Source: Mucilaginibacter jinjuensis (GTDB lineage: Bacteria; Bacteroidota; Bacteroidia; Sphingobacteriales; Sphingobacteriaceae). From it: a stretch of DNA of 64,000 bases. The position numbers were made by a program, and so were the translations under genes. Positions 19,120-29,203 of this stretch are shown piece after piece. The notes below the pieces were generated by a model. That model saw only the letters and a program-made list of their open reading frames with translations, did no database searches and was not told where the DNA came from. The DNA is taken from positions 4,836,001 through 4,900,000 of the forward strand of contig NZ_CP117167.1 of the NCBI RefSeq assembly GCF_028596025.1, given 5' to 3'. Positions within the stretch are counted from its first letter, which is position 1. Every line of letters begins with the position of its first letter.

Positions 19120-20667
19120 TCAATGCTTATTGATATTGTTTTTAAGGATGATGATTGGCTCAAAATTGTCCCACTGCGGCTTATATCCGCTTTGATTAAG
19201 CAATCCACGTTGCCCTATCGAGAAGTTTCCTAATATAATATCCGGGCTTCCGTTTCCGTCTACATCGTTTACATCCATGCTTATCCAACGGCCATATTTT
19301 TCCACAGGGATCTGGTGAGCGATATAATTATTCGGCTTAGTTTGCTCCAGGTAAGTAAAACCTTCTTCGGGATGATATTTAAAATCGCTGAAGAAGCCAA
19401 TTGCAGCAATGCCCAAACTTCCGTCGCCTTTAAAATCGGCAGCCATGGCTTTGGTACAACCATCTATATGGTAAAAGTAGGTTTGTTTAAATTTCCAGTC
19501 GCCCAAATTGGTGAAGATATAAATACCATGATACGGTTTCAATACTTTCGAATAATCGCTGTTATCGCCGCAGGTATATAAAATATCCAGCTTACGATCG
19601 TGGTTAAAATCAACCAGCTGAAAACTGCTCGAACCATATATTGGTGGGAAACGCAGAATAGTTTTAACATCAAAGCCACCTTTGTGGTTATTATAAAATA
19701 TGCGGATACCTTCATCATTTTGTGCAAACAGGCACATTACATCCATCCAGCCATCATTATTAAAATCGCCTTTTACTAACTGGGTGCCGCCTGGTAAACC
19801 GAGCATCAATTCTTTTTTATATTTTTTGTTGGGGAGTTGATGTACATAATAAACACCTCCCCTGTCGTGTCCAAAACCGCATACCACATAACCAGTACGG
19901 CCATCTTTATTAAAATCAGTAGTAACGGTTTGTACAGGGCGTGGCAAGCTATCAGTAATTATCAACGGAGGCTGAGGTTTACTTTGGCTGAGGTTTAGCT
20001 CCTGTATTTTACCTTTCGACATATCAACCGGCATCATATTACCAATAGTGGTAAATACGCCAACGTTGCCTTCGGGTCGTTTAACAAATTCGACACCCGT
20101 TACGGGTGAATCAAATGAATAAACCACGGTTGATTTGCCATCAGGTGTCCATTTATATAAATTGTTAGATGCATCAGCGGTATAAAGTTGATGATCATCC
20201 GGGCTAACCGATACCATGGTAGTCATGGCCGACATTTGCTTGTTCACTGTTTTAGGCCGAATTAGACTAAAACCAGCCCAATCGCGCAATGGCGTTACAT
20301 CGGGTTTGGGTATAATTAATGAGTCAGGCGCGTTAGAAACATACCATTTGGCAATGGCCTGCCACTCGGCGCTGGAAAGAGCAGAATGCTGATCGGCGAA
20401 GATTTGACCCATATATTGCTGCAAACCCAGGTTCTTGGCCATGGCCGGTAATATGCCTTGTTGCCAGCTTTTTTTATCAGCAAGTTTAGGTTCGGGCAAC
20501 ATGTGGCAGCTTGTGCAATATTTTGTAGCCAGTTGCCGCCCATCAAAAGTTTGCGGGGTGGTATTCGTATTGTTATTACGGCAGCTATTAAAAGCTATTG
20601 CAACCACACCCGATATACCGGCAGCCACAAATAGTTTTACAACAGCAGATTTAGAAATTTTAAACAT
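19120..20667 (-). CDS. Lipoprotein with c-type haem motif and VCBS/FG-GAP repeats (paralogue 1)
   Basis: A 515-residue surface or periplasmic lipoprotein (lipobox ending Cys29). One haem-binding CTSCH motif is at 51-55, in a cytochrome c-like context with a possible distal Met in LPAMAKNLG. A beta-propeller-like region of FG-GAP/VCBS repeats follows. Several repeat loops are eroded relative to DxNxDGxxD (for example DFNKDGRTG, DFNHDRKLD, DFKGDGSLG). ATG 20667 was preferred to 20718 because it opens directly into the signal peptide. It is a tandem paralogue of the next gene upstream. The function is unknown; electron transfer is inferred from the haem motif. Confidence 0.85.
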   Translation of the reverse strand: MFKISKSAVVKLFVAAGISGVVAIAFNSCRNNNTNTTPQTFDGRQLATKYCTSCHMLPEPKLADKKSWQQGILPAMAKNLGLQQYMGQIFADQHSALSSAEWQAIAKWYVSNAPDSLIIPKPDVTPLRDWAGFSLIRPKTVNKQMSAMTTMVSVSPDDHQLYTADASNNLYKWTPDGKSTVVYSFDSPVTGVEFVKRPEGNVGVFTTIGNMMPVDMSKGKIQELNLSQSKPQPPLIITDSLPRPVQTVTTDFNKDGRTGYVVCGFGHDRGGVYYVHQLPNKKYKKELMLGLPGGTQLVKGDFNNDGWMDVMCLFAQNDEGIRIFYNNHKGGFDVKTILRFPPIYGSSSFQLVDFNHDRKLDILYTCGDNSDYSKVLKPYHGIYIFTNLGDWKFKQTYFYHIDGCTKAMAADFKGDGSLGIAAIGFFSDFKYHPEEGFTYLEQTKPNNYIAHQIPVEKYGRWISMDVNDVDGNGSPDIILGNFSIGQRGLLNQSGYKPQWDNFEPIIILKNNINKH

Positions 20668-20749
20668 GCAGATAGATATATTTCGCAAAATAGCTTTAAG
20701 GCTGCACAAAATGTACATTCTTAAAGCTATTTATTATTAATGCAGACCT

Positions 20750-22321
20750 TTATTTTTTTGTGTGATTTTCGAGCACAATCAGCGGGATTTGCTCGTTTTG
20801 GTTAGGGTTTAAGTTAGCGTTGATACTTAATCCTTTGCTGTAGTTACCCAGCACAATATCGGGTTTACCATCGCCATTAAAATCTCCCACATTCATGCTG
20901 AACCAGCGGCCGTATTTGCTTACAGGCACAGCATGTGGCTTAAAGTGCATGGCTTTATCCTGTTCAAAGTAAACAAAGCTTTCAGATGGTTGGGTCCTTA
21001 AATCGGCGAAATAAGCGCTTGTGGCAATATCCAGATCACCATCGCCATCAAAATCAGCAGCAATGGCTTTGGTACAACCATTAATCGGGTAAAAATAAGA
21101 TTGCTTAAAGTTCCAGTCACCCGTATTGGTGAAGATATACAAACCGTGGTATGGCTTTAAGATGCGCGAATCGCGGAAGTTATAACCACAGGTATAGATC
21201 AGATCCGGTTTACCATCATGGTTTACATCAGCCAATTGGAAACTGCTTGAGCCGTTAACCGGTGGAAACTGCAACAGCATTTTCTCAGTAAAGCCACCTT
21301 TCTGGTTGTTTAAATACATAAACAAACCCTCGTTGCCCGAACCATAGAGTGCCATTACATCCGGCCAGCCATCATTGTTAAAATCGCCAACTACAGCTTG
21401 TACTGCACCTTCTTTTGCTTTAATTACATTACGGGTATAGGTGTGGTTTGCGTTCTGTTTCATCCAAGCCAGGTAGCCTCTAATGCCTCCCTCCGCACAG
21501 ATCACATAATCAGTTAAGCCATCTTTATTAAAATCGGCAGCTTGTGTTTGTACGGGACGCGATAAATCTGTTTCAATATCACTTGTCGCGGCTTTTCCGG
21601 TTAAATTAACTTTCACCACGCGGCCATTAGGAAAATCTGATGGCTGTATCTGGCCCACACATGAAATGATACCATCGTATTTTCCGTCTGCATTTTTCAC
21701 AAATTGCATATCAACAGCCCCGCTTTCCAACCCTGCCATAACGCTTGGTTTAAGCTGGGCATCCCATGAATAGAGTTTTTCGGTGGTGATATCGCTGCTG
21801 TATATTTTATGACCTGTTGGATCAACAGCTACCATAGTGGTAAAAGCAGTTTTAATATCTGCTGTACCGGCAGGAAGTTTTAATGTAAATCCAGCCCAAT
21901 CGTTAATTAGCGAATTCGGCCTTTTTTGCGGAACCTCGGTTTGCGGGGCTGTTTTCTTATAATAAGCCACTAAAGTTTGCCATTCTGTAATAGACATACC
22001 CGTGTTGGAGCTGTCGCGTTTAAAATACGCTCCGGTACCATAAGTAGATATCCCTGCGAATTTAGCCATCGAAGGTAAGGTATGATATTCCCACACATCT
22101 TTGGTTAAAGCCTCGGCAGGTACCAGCTTGTGGCAACTGGTACAGTATTTTGCCGCCAGTAGCTGGCCATCGTGAATGGTATCGCCGGTTAAGGTAAGAT
22201 CTGAAGTAGAGTTAGTAGTAGCCGTTTTTGATTTGCAGCCATTAAACAGCACACTGCCCGACACCAGCAACACAAAGGCCGACAACCCAAAAACGTATTT
22301 AGATTTAATTGATATACTCAT
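20750..22321 (-). CDS. Lipoprotein with c-type haem motif and VCBS/FG-GAP repeats (paralogue 2)
   Basis: A 523-residue lipoprotein (Cys29 in VLFNGC) with a CTSCHKL haem motif at 60-64 and a possible Met ligand in LPSMAKFAG. Well-formed calcium-binding-type repeat loops follow: DFNKDGLTD, DFNNDGWPD, DVNHDGKPD, DFDGDGDLD, DFNGDGKPD. The same layout and many shared segments (GSSSFQL, LKPYHGLYIFTN) make it a tandem duplicate of the gene downstream. It starts 23 bases after the haloperoxidase-like gene stop. Probably exported through the Sec/Lol route and displayed on the outer membrane; the electron donor or acceptor is unknown. Confidence 0.87.
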   Translation of the reverse strand: MSISIKSKYVFGLSAFVLLVSGSVLFNGCKSKTATTNSTSDLTLTGDTIHDGQLLAAKYCTSCHKLVPAEALTKDVWEYHTLPSMAKFAGISTYGTGAYFKRDSSNTGMSITEWQTLVAYYKKTAPQTEVPQKRPNSLINDWAGFTLKLPAGTADIKTAFTTMVAVDPTGHKIYSSDITTEKLYSWDAQLKPSVMAGLESGAVDMQFVKNADGKYDGIISCVGQIQPSDFPNGRVVKVNLTGKAATSDIETDLSRPVQTQAADFNKDGLTDYVICAEGGIRGYLAWMKQNANHTYTRNVIKAKEGAVQAVVGDFNNDGWPDVMALYGSGNEGLFMYLNNQKGGFTEKMLLQFPPVNGSSSFQLADVNHDGKPDLIYTCGYNFRDSRILKPYHGLYIFTNTGDWNFKQSYFYPINGCTKAIAADFDGDGDLDIATSAYFADLRTQPSESFVYFEQDKAMHFKPHAVPVSKYGRWFSMNVGDFNGDGKPDIVLGNYSKGLSINANLNPNQNEQIPLIVLENHTKK

Positions 22322-22344
22322 TTAGATTTATATGGGTAGTTTGG

Positions 22345-23673
22345 TTATTTTGTTAATTTAAGTTTTTTCCAAATGTATTCGCCAACATCATGGCCTTGCT
22401 GTGCGCCCATGTTAACACTGTTGAGGTAATGGATACCGCCATAATAACGGCTTACCGAAGTTTCGTTTGATGCTTTGATGAACGAATCGAAATGGCGTTG
22501 CATACCAATGTAATGTAGATCGCTTGTATCCTGGAAAGCAAAGTTATCGCCAAATAAATGCGTTAACATAATTGCCGATGCACCGCTGATATCGCTATGC
22601 CCGCTCGGGTACTCTGGGAATGGTGGGGTTTGCAATAAAGGCAACCAGCCATGATCCATCAGCTCATTAATTACCGTTACCGGGCGGATATAATTGGTGG
22701 TGTATTTTACCTGCCAGCAAGTAATAAAGGCATCATACAATGCAATAGCGGTTAAAGCATAAGCTTGTGCCGTTTTTATAGCGCTGGCGTGTGATTTTTT
22801 ACAAGCAATAGCTGTAATACCTATCCAGTGACCACCAGGAGTAATTTTTTTATTGGCATACATAATGTGCCCGGTGTGCTGTATCACAAAAGGGTTATCG
22901 TCCCAGTAACGGGCTATCAATTCCTCTTCTTTGCTTAAGTGCGTGCATTTATTATACAGGTCGAGATTTTGCTTGTAATACTCGCTGTTCTTATCCTCAC
23001 TGTAAGCAGGTGGAGGTGGCAAAGGGAACTGCGACGACGATTCGATAGCGAACGGTTTCATGGTACCCCAGCAAAATTCTACCCCATCCAGATAATCCGG
23101 AGGTGTTGGGCGCCATTTACCCGGATCGCGGCTACCCAAAAAACGAGGTTTACCACGTGTTTGCGGATAGTTGTCGAAGGCTGCACGTTTTAAAACAAGC
23201 TTCCCAATGCTATCTCCAAAAGCTGCCGAGCGGGCGTAAGTTGAATCGTCGAGGTTATTTTTGAATTTGGCATACACGCCATCTTCATACTTTTTTAATG
23301 AATCGACAGAAAATACCACCTTGTGCGCTACTGTAAAAAAGGCGTGTGTAGCAGCTAAAGTGTAGTTATAAGTTTTACCTTTTTGAGGCTCTGGCGGTTT
23401 GCCAAAATCTTTTAACTGGGTAATAAGTGAATTATAATTAGGATCTGAATAGCGCATAGCCTCATACGAAGCCAGCGAAGCATAGCCATAAATACGGCTG
23501 GCTACCGGCGGCGTAAACACATCGTATATAATTACCTGGGTTAACTGATCTTCATTCTGGTGCAGAATTTCGGCATCATCAATTTTAACAGGGTGTTTAC
23601 CTGGGGAACAGCTTATAGCAAAGCAGCCTGCTAAAATGATGCACGTTGCTTTAAATAATTTCGTACTAAACAT
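22345..23673 (-). CDS. Vanadium-dependent haloperoxidase / PAP2-like lipoprotein
   Basis: A 442-residue lipoprotein (lipobox FAISC, Cys22) of the vanadium haloperoxidase branch of the PAP2 superfamily. The three phosphate/vanadate-binding motifs are visible: K-x6-RP at about 323-331 (KYTTNYIRP), PSGHS at 356-360, and SRYYGGIHY at 408-416 with the ligand-type His415. Family members either halogenate with peroxide or remove phosphate, and the sequence alone does not decide. The gene stands 4 bases after the UnbV-VCBS gene and 23 before a haem-VCBS gene, so it is clearly in the operon. Confidence 0.86.
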   Translation of the reverse strand: MFSTKLFKATCIILAGCFAISCSPGKHPVKIDDAEILHQNEDQLTQVIIYDVFTPPVASRIYGYASLASYEAMRYSDPNYNSLITQLKDFGKPPEPQKGKTYNYTLAATHAFFTVAHKVVFSVDSLKKYEDGVYAKFKNNLDDSTYARSAAFGDSIGKLVLKRAAFDNYPQTRGKPRFLGSRDPGKWRPTPPDYLDGVEFCWGTMKPFAIESSSQFPLPPPPAYSEDKNSEYYKQNLDLYNKCTHLSKEEELIARYWDDNPFVIQHTGHIMYANKKITPGGHWIGITAIACKKSHASAIKTAQAYALTAIALYDAFITCWQVKYTTNYIRPVTVINELMDHGWLPLLQTPPFPEYPSGHSDISGASAIMLTHLFGDNFAFQDTSDLHYIGMQRHFDSFIKASNETSVSRYYGGIHYLNSVNMGAQQGHDVGEYIWKKLKLTK

Positions 23674-23677
23674 GTGA

Positions 23678-26600
23678 TTAATTTAAGGTAATATTCCTGG
23701 TTTTGCCTGTGCTGTTGGTTACTTGTACAGAGGCCATATTATCTTCAATATTAAAAAATCTGCCCGATTGTGACAAGAACGAAGAGCCATTATAAAACTC
23801 TAACCGGCCCGATTTGCCATTCTTGTATTTAACTACCGCAAACATATCCAACGGCTCCAGTTTTACAGTTTTTACAGGGCGTTTCAGTTCAAATAATTTC
23901 ATATTGCCTAAGTGCTGGCTTGCGGCTAACATATAGCTACCATTAGCGCTGCGCAACTTAACCAGCGCCTTACCATCGCCGGGGATGTAGATACCGCTTT
24001 GCATAATGCTTAGTGGTTTAAAGCCGCCCTTACCGTCTCCTTTTAACATTAGGCCATTAAAGGCATCATAGCGGCCGGTGCTAACTTCTGTACTGTAATC
24101 ATTACCGTTCATAACTACATCGAGGTTACCATCGCCATCAAAATCATCAACAGTGATGCCACAGAGTTCAGACATTTGGGCCTGGATAGGTAAAGGTATC
24201 GCAGTAAACTTGCCATTGCCATCATTACGTAAATAGCATGATTGCAAAGTATTAGCCTTAAGCCTTACACCGCCTTTGCGCATCTCGGGAGTTAAAAACT
24301 CGTCCATTGTTGCCGTAGCCATCGATTTATAGTTCTGATACCTTATCCTGGTGCTTATCACCTGCTTAATAATATCATCGCGCCCATTAACCGGAAACTC
24401 TTTCATTTCCCCATTAGGGTCTTTGAAATACATGGAGGCAAAAGCATCATAACTGCCGTTATGATCAACATCATTGGCGGTTATGTATACCGGGTATTGC
24501 TCACTGGCTTTGTAGAAAGTATTTAAACCGGTGTTGCCAACTATGTAGTCAATATCCCCGTCGTGATCAAAATCACCTGCGGCGATGGTGTTCCACCAGC
24601 CCAGTTTATCGCTTATTCCGCTTTGCGGGGTAATGTTTTTAAATACGCCTTTATCATTCTTTAAAAATGTAACCGGCATCCACTCACCTGCAAGTACCAG
24701 ATCGGGCCAGCCATCATTATCAAAATCGGTAAAGGTAGCATCGCAAACCAGACCAATGTTTTTAAGATCTTTAGCTACTGATGCCGTAACATCTGTAAAC
24801 TTAACGTGACCATTTTTACTGTCGTTACGTAAAACTAGACTCGATACCGGCTTAGGGTAATTCCATGGGTCAACCCTACCCGATACAAACAGATCGAGGT
24901 CTCCATCCTTATCATAGTCAACCGCACGCACACATAGCTTACTGGTAAAGTTGCCCGGCATCGCGTCTTGTTGTTCAGTAAAGTTGCCTTTGCCATCGTT
25001 AATATAAAAGCGGTCGCGGTAATTAGGCGAATTAGAATCACTTTCGAAACCACCGCTGGCAATATAAAGGTCGAGGTCTCCATCGCCATCTGCATCAAAT
25101 AGCAAGATGCCTTCATCTTTATAGCTCTGCATTTTGGTATCAACGCCCGGCGTTAAATCCCTTTGAGTAAATTTGCCATTAGCTCCCTGTAGCAAAACCT
25201 GAGCATGATATTTGGCATTCCCCCCAACTATAATATCATCAAAGCCATCGCCGTTTACATCACCTACAGCAGTTGCAGGGGCATATTCAGAAAATTTATG
25301 CGGCAAGAGTTTTTGTATATTAAAATCGATAAAATCTTCGTCCTGATGTTTGTAGGTTACGTTGCGCGCTTTGGTAACTTCGCTAAACAGGGCTTGTTTA
25401 TCAATAGCAGGGCGCGTGTAGGTATAAGGTAACTTTGCGTTGGCAATATTTACCTTCAGCACCTGGTCGGCATTTACATTAGTTAATACTTGTTTCTTCA
25501 AATTGGGCCAGTGAATTACTACCGAATCTAATTTAGTTACAGCACCCAAACCAAAGTGAGCTATATCATTATTGGTTGACAAATAACCACGATATGGCGT
25601 ATTATCATACACCTGCTGCTTGCCGTGGTCATAATAAATGTTGGCAATAGCCCCAAAGCCGTTAATATTTTGCTTATCTCCATCAAACTTAATCTGCAGG
25701 TAATGATCATTTGCTTTACTATCAGCTTTATCGCGCAGGGTATTTTTGTATACCATGGCTTCGTCATTAATATTATTAATAACCATATCCATATCACCAT
25801 CGCCGTCCAGATCAACATATACGGCACCGTTTGAAAAGGTTGGGATGGTTAATCCCCAGTTAGTGGTTTCATCGCTAAACTGCAGGTTGCCGCCATTTTT
25901 AAAAGCATAATTATGAATTTTAACAACCGGGATCTGGCTCAAAATCTGCTGCATGCTGGCTACCTGGTAAGCCTGTGCACGGAAGGTTGTAAAATCGTGG
26001 TCGGTAACGTCGCGCGGGTAACCATTGGTAACCACAATATCGCGGTACCCATCGTTATCAAAATCTGTAATAAGCGGGCACCAGCTCCAGTCTGTTTGCG
26101 AAGCATTGCTCATAAAACCTATTTCGCTAAATACCGGATGGCCAACAGAATCACCCTCGCCCAGGCTATTACCCTGGTTTAACTGCAATGTATTATGAAC
26201 GTATTGATATTGATAACCGTAATAATCGGTGTTTTGGTAAAGTTGATAACTGTTGGGTGTCATAAACATTTTCTTTCTGAAGTTATCTTCAGGGTTCATG
26301 TCTAAGGCAAACATATCTACAAGGCCATCATTGTTGATATCCTCAAAATCCTGCCCCATTGCAGTTAGTGAAGTGTGTTTAAAGTATTGCTTTGCAGCAT
26401 CGGTAAATGTGCCATCATGATTGTTGATATATAAAATATCGTTGGTTATAAAATCATTGGTTACATAAATATCTTTCCATCCATCATTATTTATATCTAC
26501 AATACTGGCCGCGTGGCCATATCCTTCTATATTGATGCCGGCTTGTTTAGATACATCCTTATAAACAGGATGTTTTAGTTTTGGATCCCAGTCGTTACGG

Positions 26601-27259
26601 TATAGATGCCCGGTGCTGTGATATGAGCCATCATTATGTATCGGCCTGAAGGTTGTTGGGTTATCACCCGGGTTTAATTCATTTACAACCAGGTACATGT
26701 CCAGGTCGCCATCGTTATCATAGTCAAAGAAATAGGCCATAGTTGAATGCACATGGGCGTTAAGGCCATATTCGGCAGCCATTTCTTTAAAATGCGGAAC
26801 ACCCTCTACATCATTACCCTGGTTGATATAGAGTAAATTGGTTCGCTTGGTTGAATCTTTTAACAGTGTATTACAAACATAAATATCGGGCCAGCCATCA
26901 TTATTAATATCTACAACGGCAACACCTCTGCCCCATCCGCCTTTACCTGCTACACCTGCCCGGGCGGTAATATCATCAAATTTAAAATCGCCTTTATTAA
27001 GGTAAAGCTTGTTTGAAACAGCATTACCGGTAAAATATAGATCGGGTTTGCCATCTTTATTAAAATCGCCAACGCCAACACCGCCACCATTGTAAATGTT
27101 GATCATGGTTAGCGGATTGATAGAATCCGTTTCAACAATATGGTTGTTAAATGTTATGCCAGAGTGTGAGGAAGTTATCAGCTCAAACATGCTCTTTTTA
27201 TAGCATGAACTGATTGTAAATGCGAATAGCAGAAACACTAAGTAATAAACAGGCTTCAT
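23678..27259 (-). CDS. ASPIC/UnbV and VCBS-repeat lipoprotein
   Basis: A 1193-residue lipoprotein (lipobox TISSC, Cys19). Two blocks of FG-GAP/VCBS repeats with many DxNxDGxPD loops (first DFNKDGKPD at 65-73) flank an ASPIC/UnbV domain at roughly 545-610 (HFGLGAVTKLDSVVIHWP). Proteins of this architecture are common next to SusC/SusD pairs in Bacteroidota, with unknown function; binding of glycans or proteins at the surface is a reasonable guess. It follows susD after 77 bases that contain a terminator hairpin. Confidence 0.88.
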   Translation of the reverse strand: MKPVYYLVFLLFAFTISSCYKKSMFELITSSHSGITFNNHIVETDSINPLTMINIYNGGGVGVGDFNKDGKPDLYFTGNAVSNKLYLNKGDFKFDDITARAGVAGKGGWGRGVAVVDINNDGWPDIYVCNTLLKDSTKRTNLLYINQGNDVEGVPHFKEMAAEYGLNAHVHSTMAYFFDYDNDGDLDMYLVVNELNPGDNPTTFRPIHNDGSYHSTGHLYRNDWDPKLKHPVYKDVSKQAGINIEGYGHAASIVDINNDGWKDIYVTNDFITNDILYINNHDGTFTDAAKQYFKHTSLTAMGQDFEDINNDGLVDMFALDMNPEDNFRKKMFMTPNSYQLYQNTDYYGYQYQYVHNTLQLNQGNSLGEGDSVGHPVFSEIGFMSNASQTDWSWCPLITDFDNDGYRDIVVTNGYPRDVTDHDFTTFRAQAYQVASMQQILSQIPVVKIHNYAFKNGGNLQFSDETTNWGLTIPTFSNGAVYVDLDGDGDMDMVINNINDEAMVYKNTLRDKADSKANDHYLQIKFDGDKQNINGFGAIANIYYDHGKQQVYDNTPYRGYLSTNNDIAHFGLGAVTKLDSVVIHWPNLKKQVLTNVNADQVLKVNIANAKLPYTYTRPAIDKQALFSEVTKARNVTYKHQDEDFIDFNIQKLLPHKFSEYAPATAVGDVNGDGFDDIIVGGNAKYHAQVLLQGANGKFTQRDLTPGVDTKMQSYKDEGILLFDADGDGDLDLYIASGGFESDSNSPNYRDRFYINDGKGNFTEQQDAMPGNFTSKLCVRAVDYDKDGDLDLFVSGRVDPWNYPKPVSSLVLRNDSKNGHVKFTDVTASVAKDLKNIGLVCDATFTDFDNDGWPDLVLAGEWMPVTFLKNDKGVFKNITPQSGISDKLGWWNTIAAGDFDHDGDIDYIVGNTGLNTFYKASEQYPVYITANDVDHNGSYDAFASMYFKDPNGEMKEFPVNGRDDIIKQVISTRIRYQNYKSMATATMDEFLTPEMRKGGVRLKANTLQSCYLRNDGNGKFTAIPLPIQAQMSELCGITVDDFDGDGNLDVVMNGNDYSTEVSTGRYDAFNGLMLKGDGKGGFKPLSIMQSGIYIPGDGKALVKLRSANGSYMLAASQHLGNMKLFELKRPVKTVKLEPLDMFAVVKYKNGKSGRLEFYNGSSFLSQSGRFFNIEDNMASVQVTNSTGKTRNITLN

Positions 27260-27290
27260 CGGGATAAATTCGAAACTTTGGTTTAAAAAA

Positions 27291-27316
27291 AAGGCGGAAA
27301 CGTGTGTTTCCGCCTT
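27291..27316 (-). terminator. Intrinsic terminator between susD and downstream genes
   Basis: On the minus strand a perfect 9-bp stem, GGCGGAAAC / GTTTCCGCC, with a 4-base ACAC loop is followed by a run of eight Ts (the A-run at 27285-27292 on the plus strand). It lies inside the presumed operon just after susD, where partial read-through would lower expression of the downstream genes. Confidence 0.88.
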
Positions 27317-27336
27317 AAATATAGTACTAATGACTA

Positions 27337-29181
27337 TTAATAGTTAGGGTTTTGTTTTAATGGACCGTGCTCTACGTCAATTTCGCTTTGAGGTATAGGG
27401 TAGATCTCATTTTTGTTTGAGGTAAAGGTATTACCTTGCATTGTAGGGTTAGCAAAACCAGCGATTTTGCTATCATGAGCAATATAAGCAGTAAGTGCAG
27501 TTTTCATGTAACCAGTACCACCTGGGCCACCAAACACACCATCGTAACGTTGTAAGTCGAAGAAACGATGACCTTCCATACCTAACTCCAGTTTACGCTC
27601 AAACCAGATGATTTTACGAGACTGATCTTTTGATGTAAAATCTGCAGCTGTGTATAAACCAACTTTGTAGTTAGCAGCAGGTAAAGTGTTATCAACAATA
27701 GGTTTAGTTACATCGCCACCAGTGTAACCGGTTAAGCGGCCTTTAACCCAACCGGTTGGATCTGCAGCACGTGATCTAACCATATTTACATAGGTTACTG
27801 CTTGTGCTACGCTACCTGTAGTAGACTCTATTTCGCATTCTGCAGCCCAAAGCAACACGTCAGCAAAACGAATCATGTTGTAGTTGTTTGAGTTTGCCTG
27901 GTTAGCTGCCCAGCCATTGTAAGTATCGCTGGTAGTACCTTGTTGTGCTTTGTAGTACACGTTTTTGATCGGGCTGTAAGGGCCTGCATCTGGCTGGTCA
28001 CGTGACCAGGCTGCTCCCGGGTGAATACCCCAATCTAAATAAGGGATACCTCTGCGACCAACAGACCAGTCAAGACGTGAATCTACCGGAGTTGTTGAAT
28101 CTGGTAACCAGGTAGCATCTGTTGCCAATACACCTTGATCGCTCTTGAAATTGTTAGTGTTATAAGTATCTAACAATGGTAAGCCTCTAACCGGATCTAC
28201 CTGGAATGAGTTTACAAAGCTAAATGATGGCTGGTAGAAACCGCAGCAGGTAGCAGGGCCACCGCTTGGGTAGTTCAATGCATCACCAGAGTTACCATTG
28301 TAACCGTTTGCATTATCCAATACAGACATTTGCACTGCAAATACAGATTCCGGACCGTTTTTAGTAGCCGGGTTAAAGTTATTTGCATAAGGCTCTAACG
28401 CATATTTAACACCGCTTGAGGTTACACCATTTGTAATAACATCAGCCAAAGCTGTTTTAGCCTGGTCATATTTATGATCAAACATATAAGCTTTTGCTAA
28501 GAATGCTTCGGCTGCATATTTGTTGGCACGGCCAATTTGTGATTGTGTAGTTGGTAATACGGCAACAGCGGCAGTAAAATCGGCTTCAATTTTATCCCAG
28601 ATCGGGCCTGGGTTACCTACGTTAAAGTTACCTGCATCATAAGTTACAGTTTCATCAACGTAAGGTACGTTTCTCCAGATTTTAGATAACTCTAATTCGT
28701 AAACACCTCTTAAAAAGCGGGCTTCGCCAATTAATTGTGCTTTGTAAGTAGGGTCAATTGATCCGTCTGTAACCTGTGGAATTTCTCTTAACACGTCATT
28801 AGCACGTTGGATACCGTTGTATAAGTTTTTCCATTTGTTAACTACGTACTCATTTACAACACTTGTGGTGTGGGTCATAATCTCGGCAGCATACGGCTGA
28901 TCGGTAGGGTTTGAACCTTTGTAAGCATCGTCAGATGCAATACCACCAAAGCTCCAGTTATCAACGCTGGTTTCCCAGGCATCAACAGCCTGGCCCTGGT
29001 AAACACCATCTAACATTGAATACGCACCGATTAGTATACCTTCTACACCCGCCTTGTTAGCAAGTACAGATGATGCCAATACACCTGTTGGCTTTTTATC
29101 CAGGTAATTCTTACAAGAATAAGATACAGAAAGCAACGCCAGCGTACCTGGTATAACAATTTTATATAATGACTTTTTCAT
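27337..29181 (-). CDS. SusD/RagB-family nutrient-binding lipoprotein
   Basis: A 614-residue outer-surface lipoprotein (lipobox SVSYSC, Cys23, then KNYLDKKPTG, the usual SusD opening). It forms the lid on its SusC partner and captures glycan or other ligands. TPR-like helices are seen mid-protein (KYAAEAFLAKAYMFDHKYDQA), as is the family C-terminal pattern (FFDLQRYDGV, NEIYPIPQSEI). It begins 22 bases after the susC stop on the same strand. Confidence 0.96.
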   Translation of the reverse strand: MKKSLYKIVIPGTLALLSVSYSCKNYLDKKPTGVLASSVLANKAGVEGILIGAYSMLDGVYQGQAVDAWETSVDNWSFGGIASDDAYKGSNPTDQPYAAEIMTHTTSVVNEYVVNKWKNLYNGIQRANDVLREIPQVTDGSIDPTYKAQLIGEARFLRGVYELELSKIWRNVPYVDETVTYDAGNFNVGNPGPIWDKIEADFTAAVAVLPTTQSQIGRANKYAAEAFLAKAYMFDHKYDQAKTALADVITNGVTSSGVKYALEPYANNFNPATKNGPESVFAVQMSVLDNANGYNGNSGDALNYPSGGPATCCGFYQPSFSFVNSFQVDPVRGLPLLDTYNTNNFKSDQGVLATDATWLPDSTTPVDSRLDWSVGRRGIPYLDWGIHPGAAWSRDQPDAGPYSPIKNVYYKAQQGTTSDTYNGWAANQANSNNYNMIRFADVLLWAAECEIESTTGSVAQAVTYVNMVRSRAADPTGWVKGRLTGYTGGDVTKPIVDNTLPAANYKVGLYTAADFTSKDQSRKIIWFERKLELGMEGHRFFDLQRYDGVFGGPGGTGYMKTALTAYIAHDSKIAGFANPTMQGNTFTSNKNEIYPIPQSEIDVEHGPLKQNPNY

Positions 29182-29203
29182 GTTTTAATCTTTTTTATAA
29201 ATG

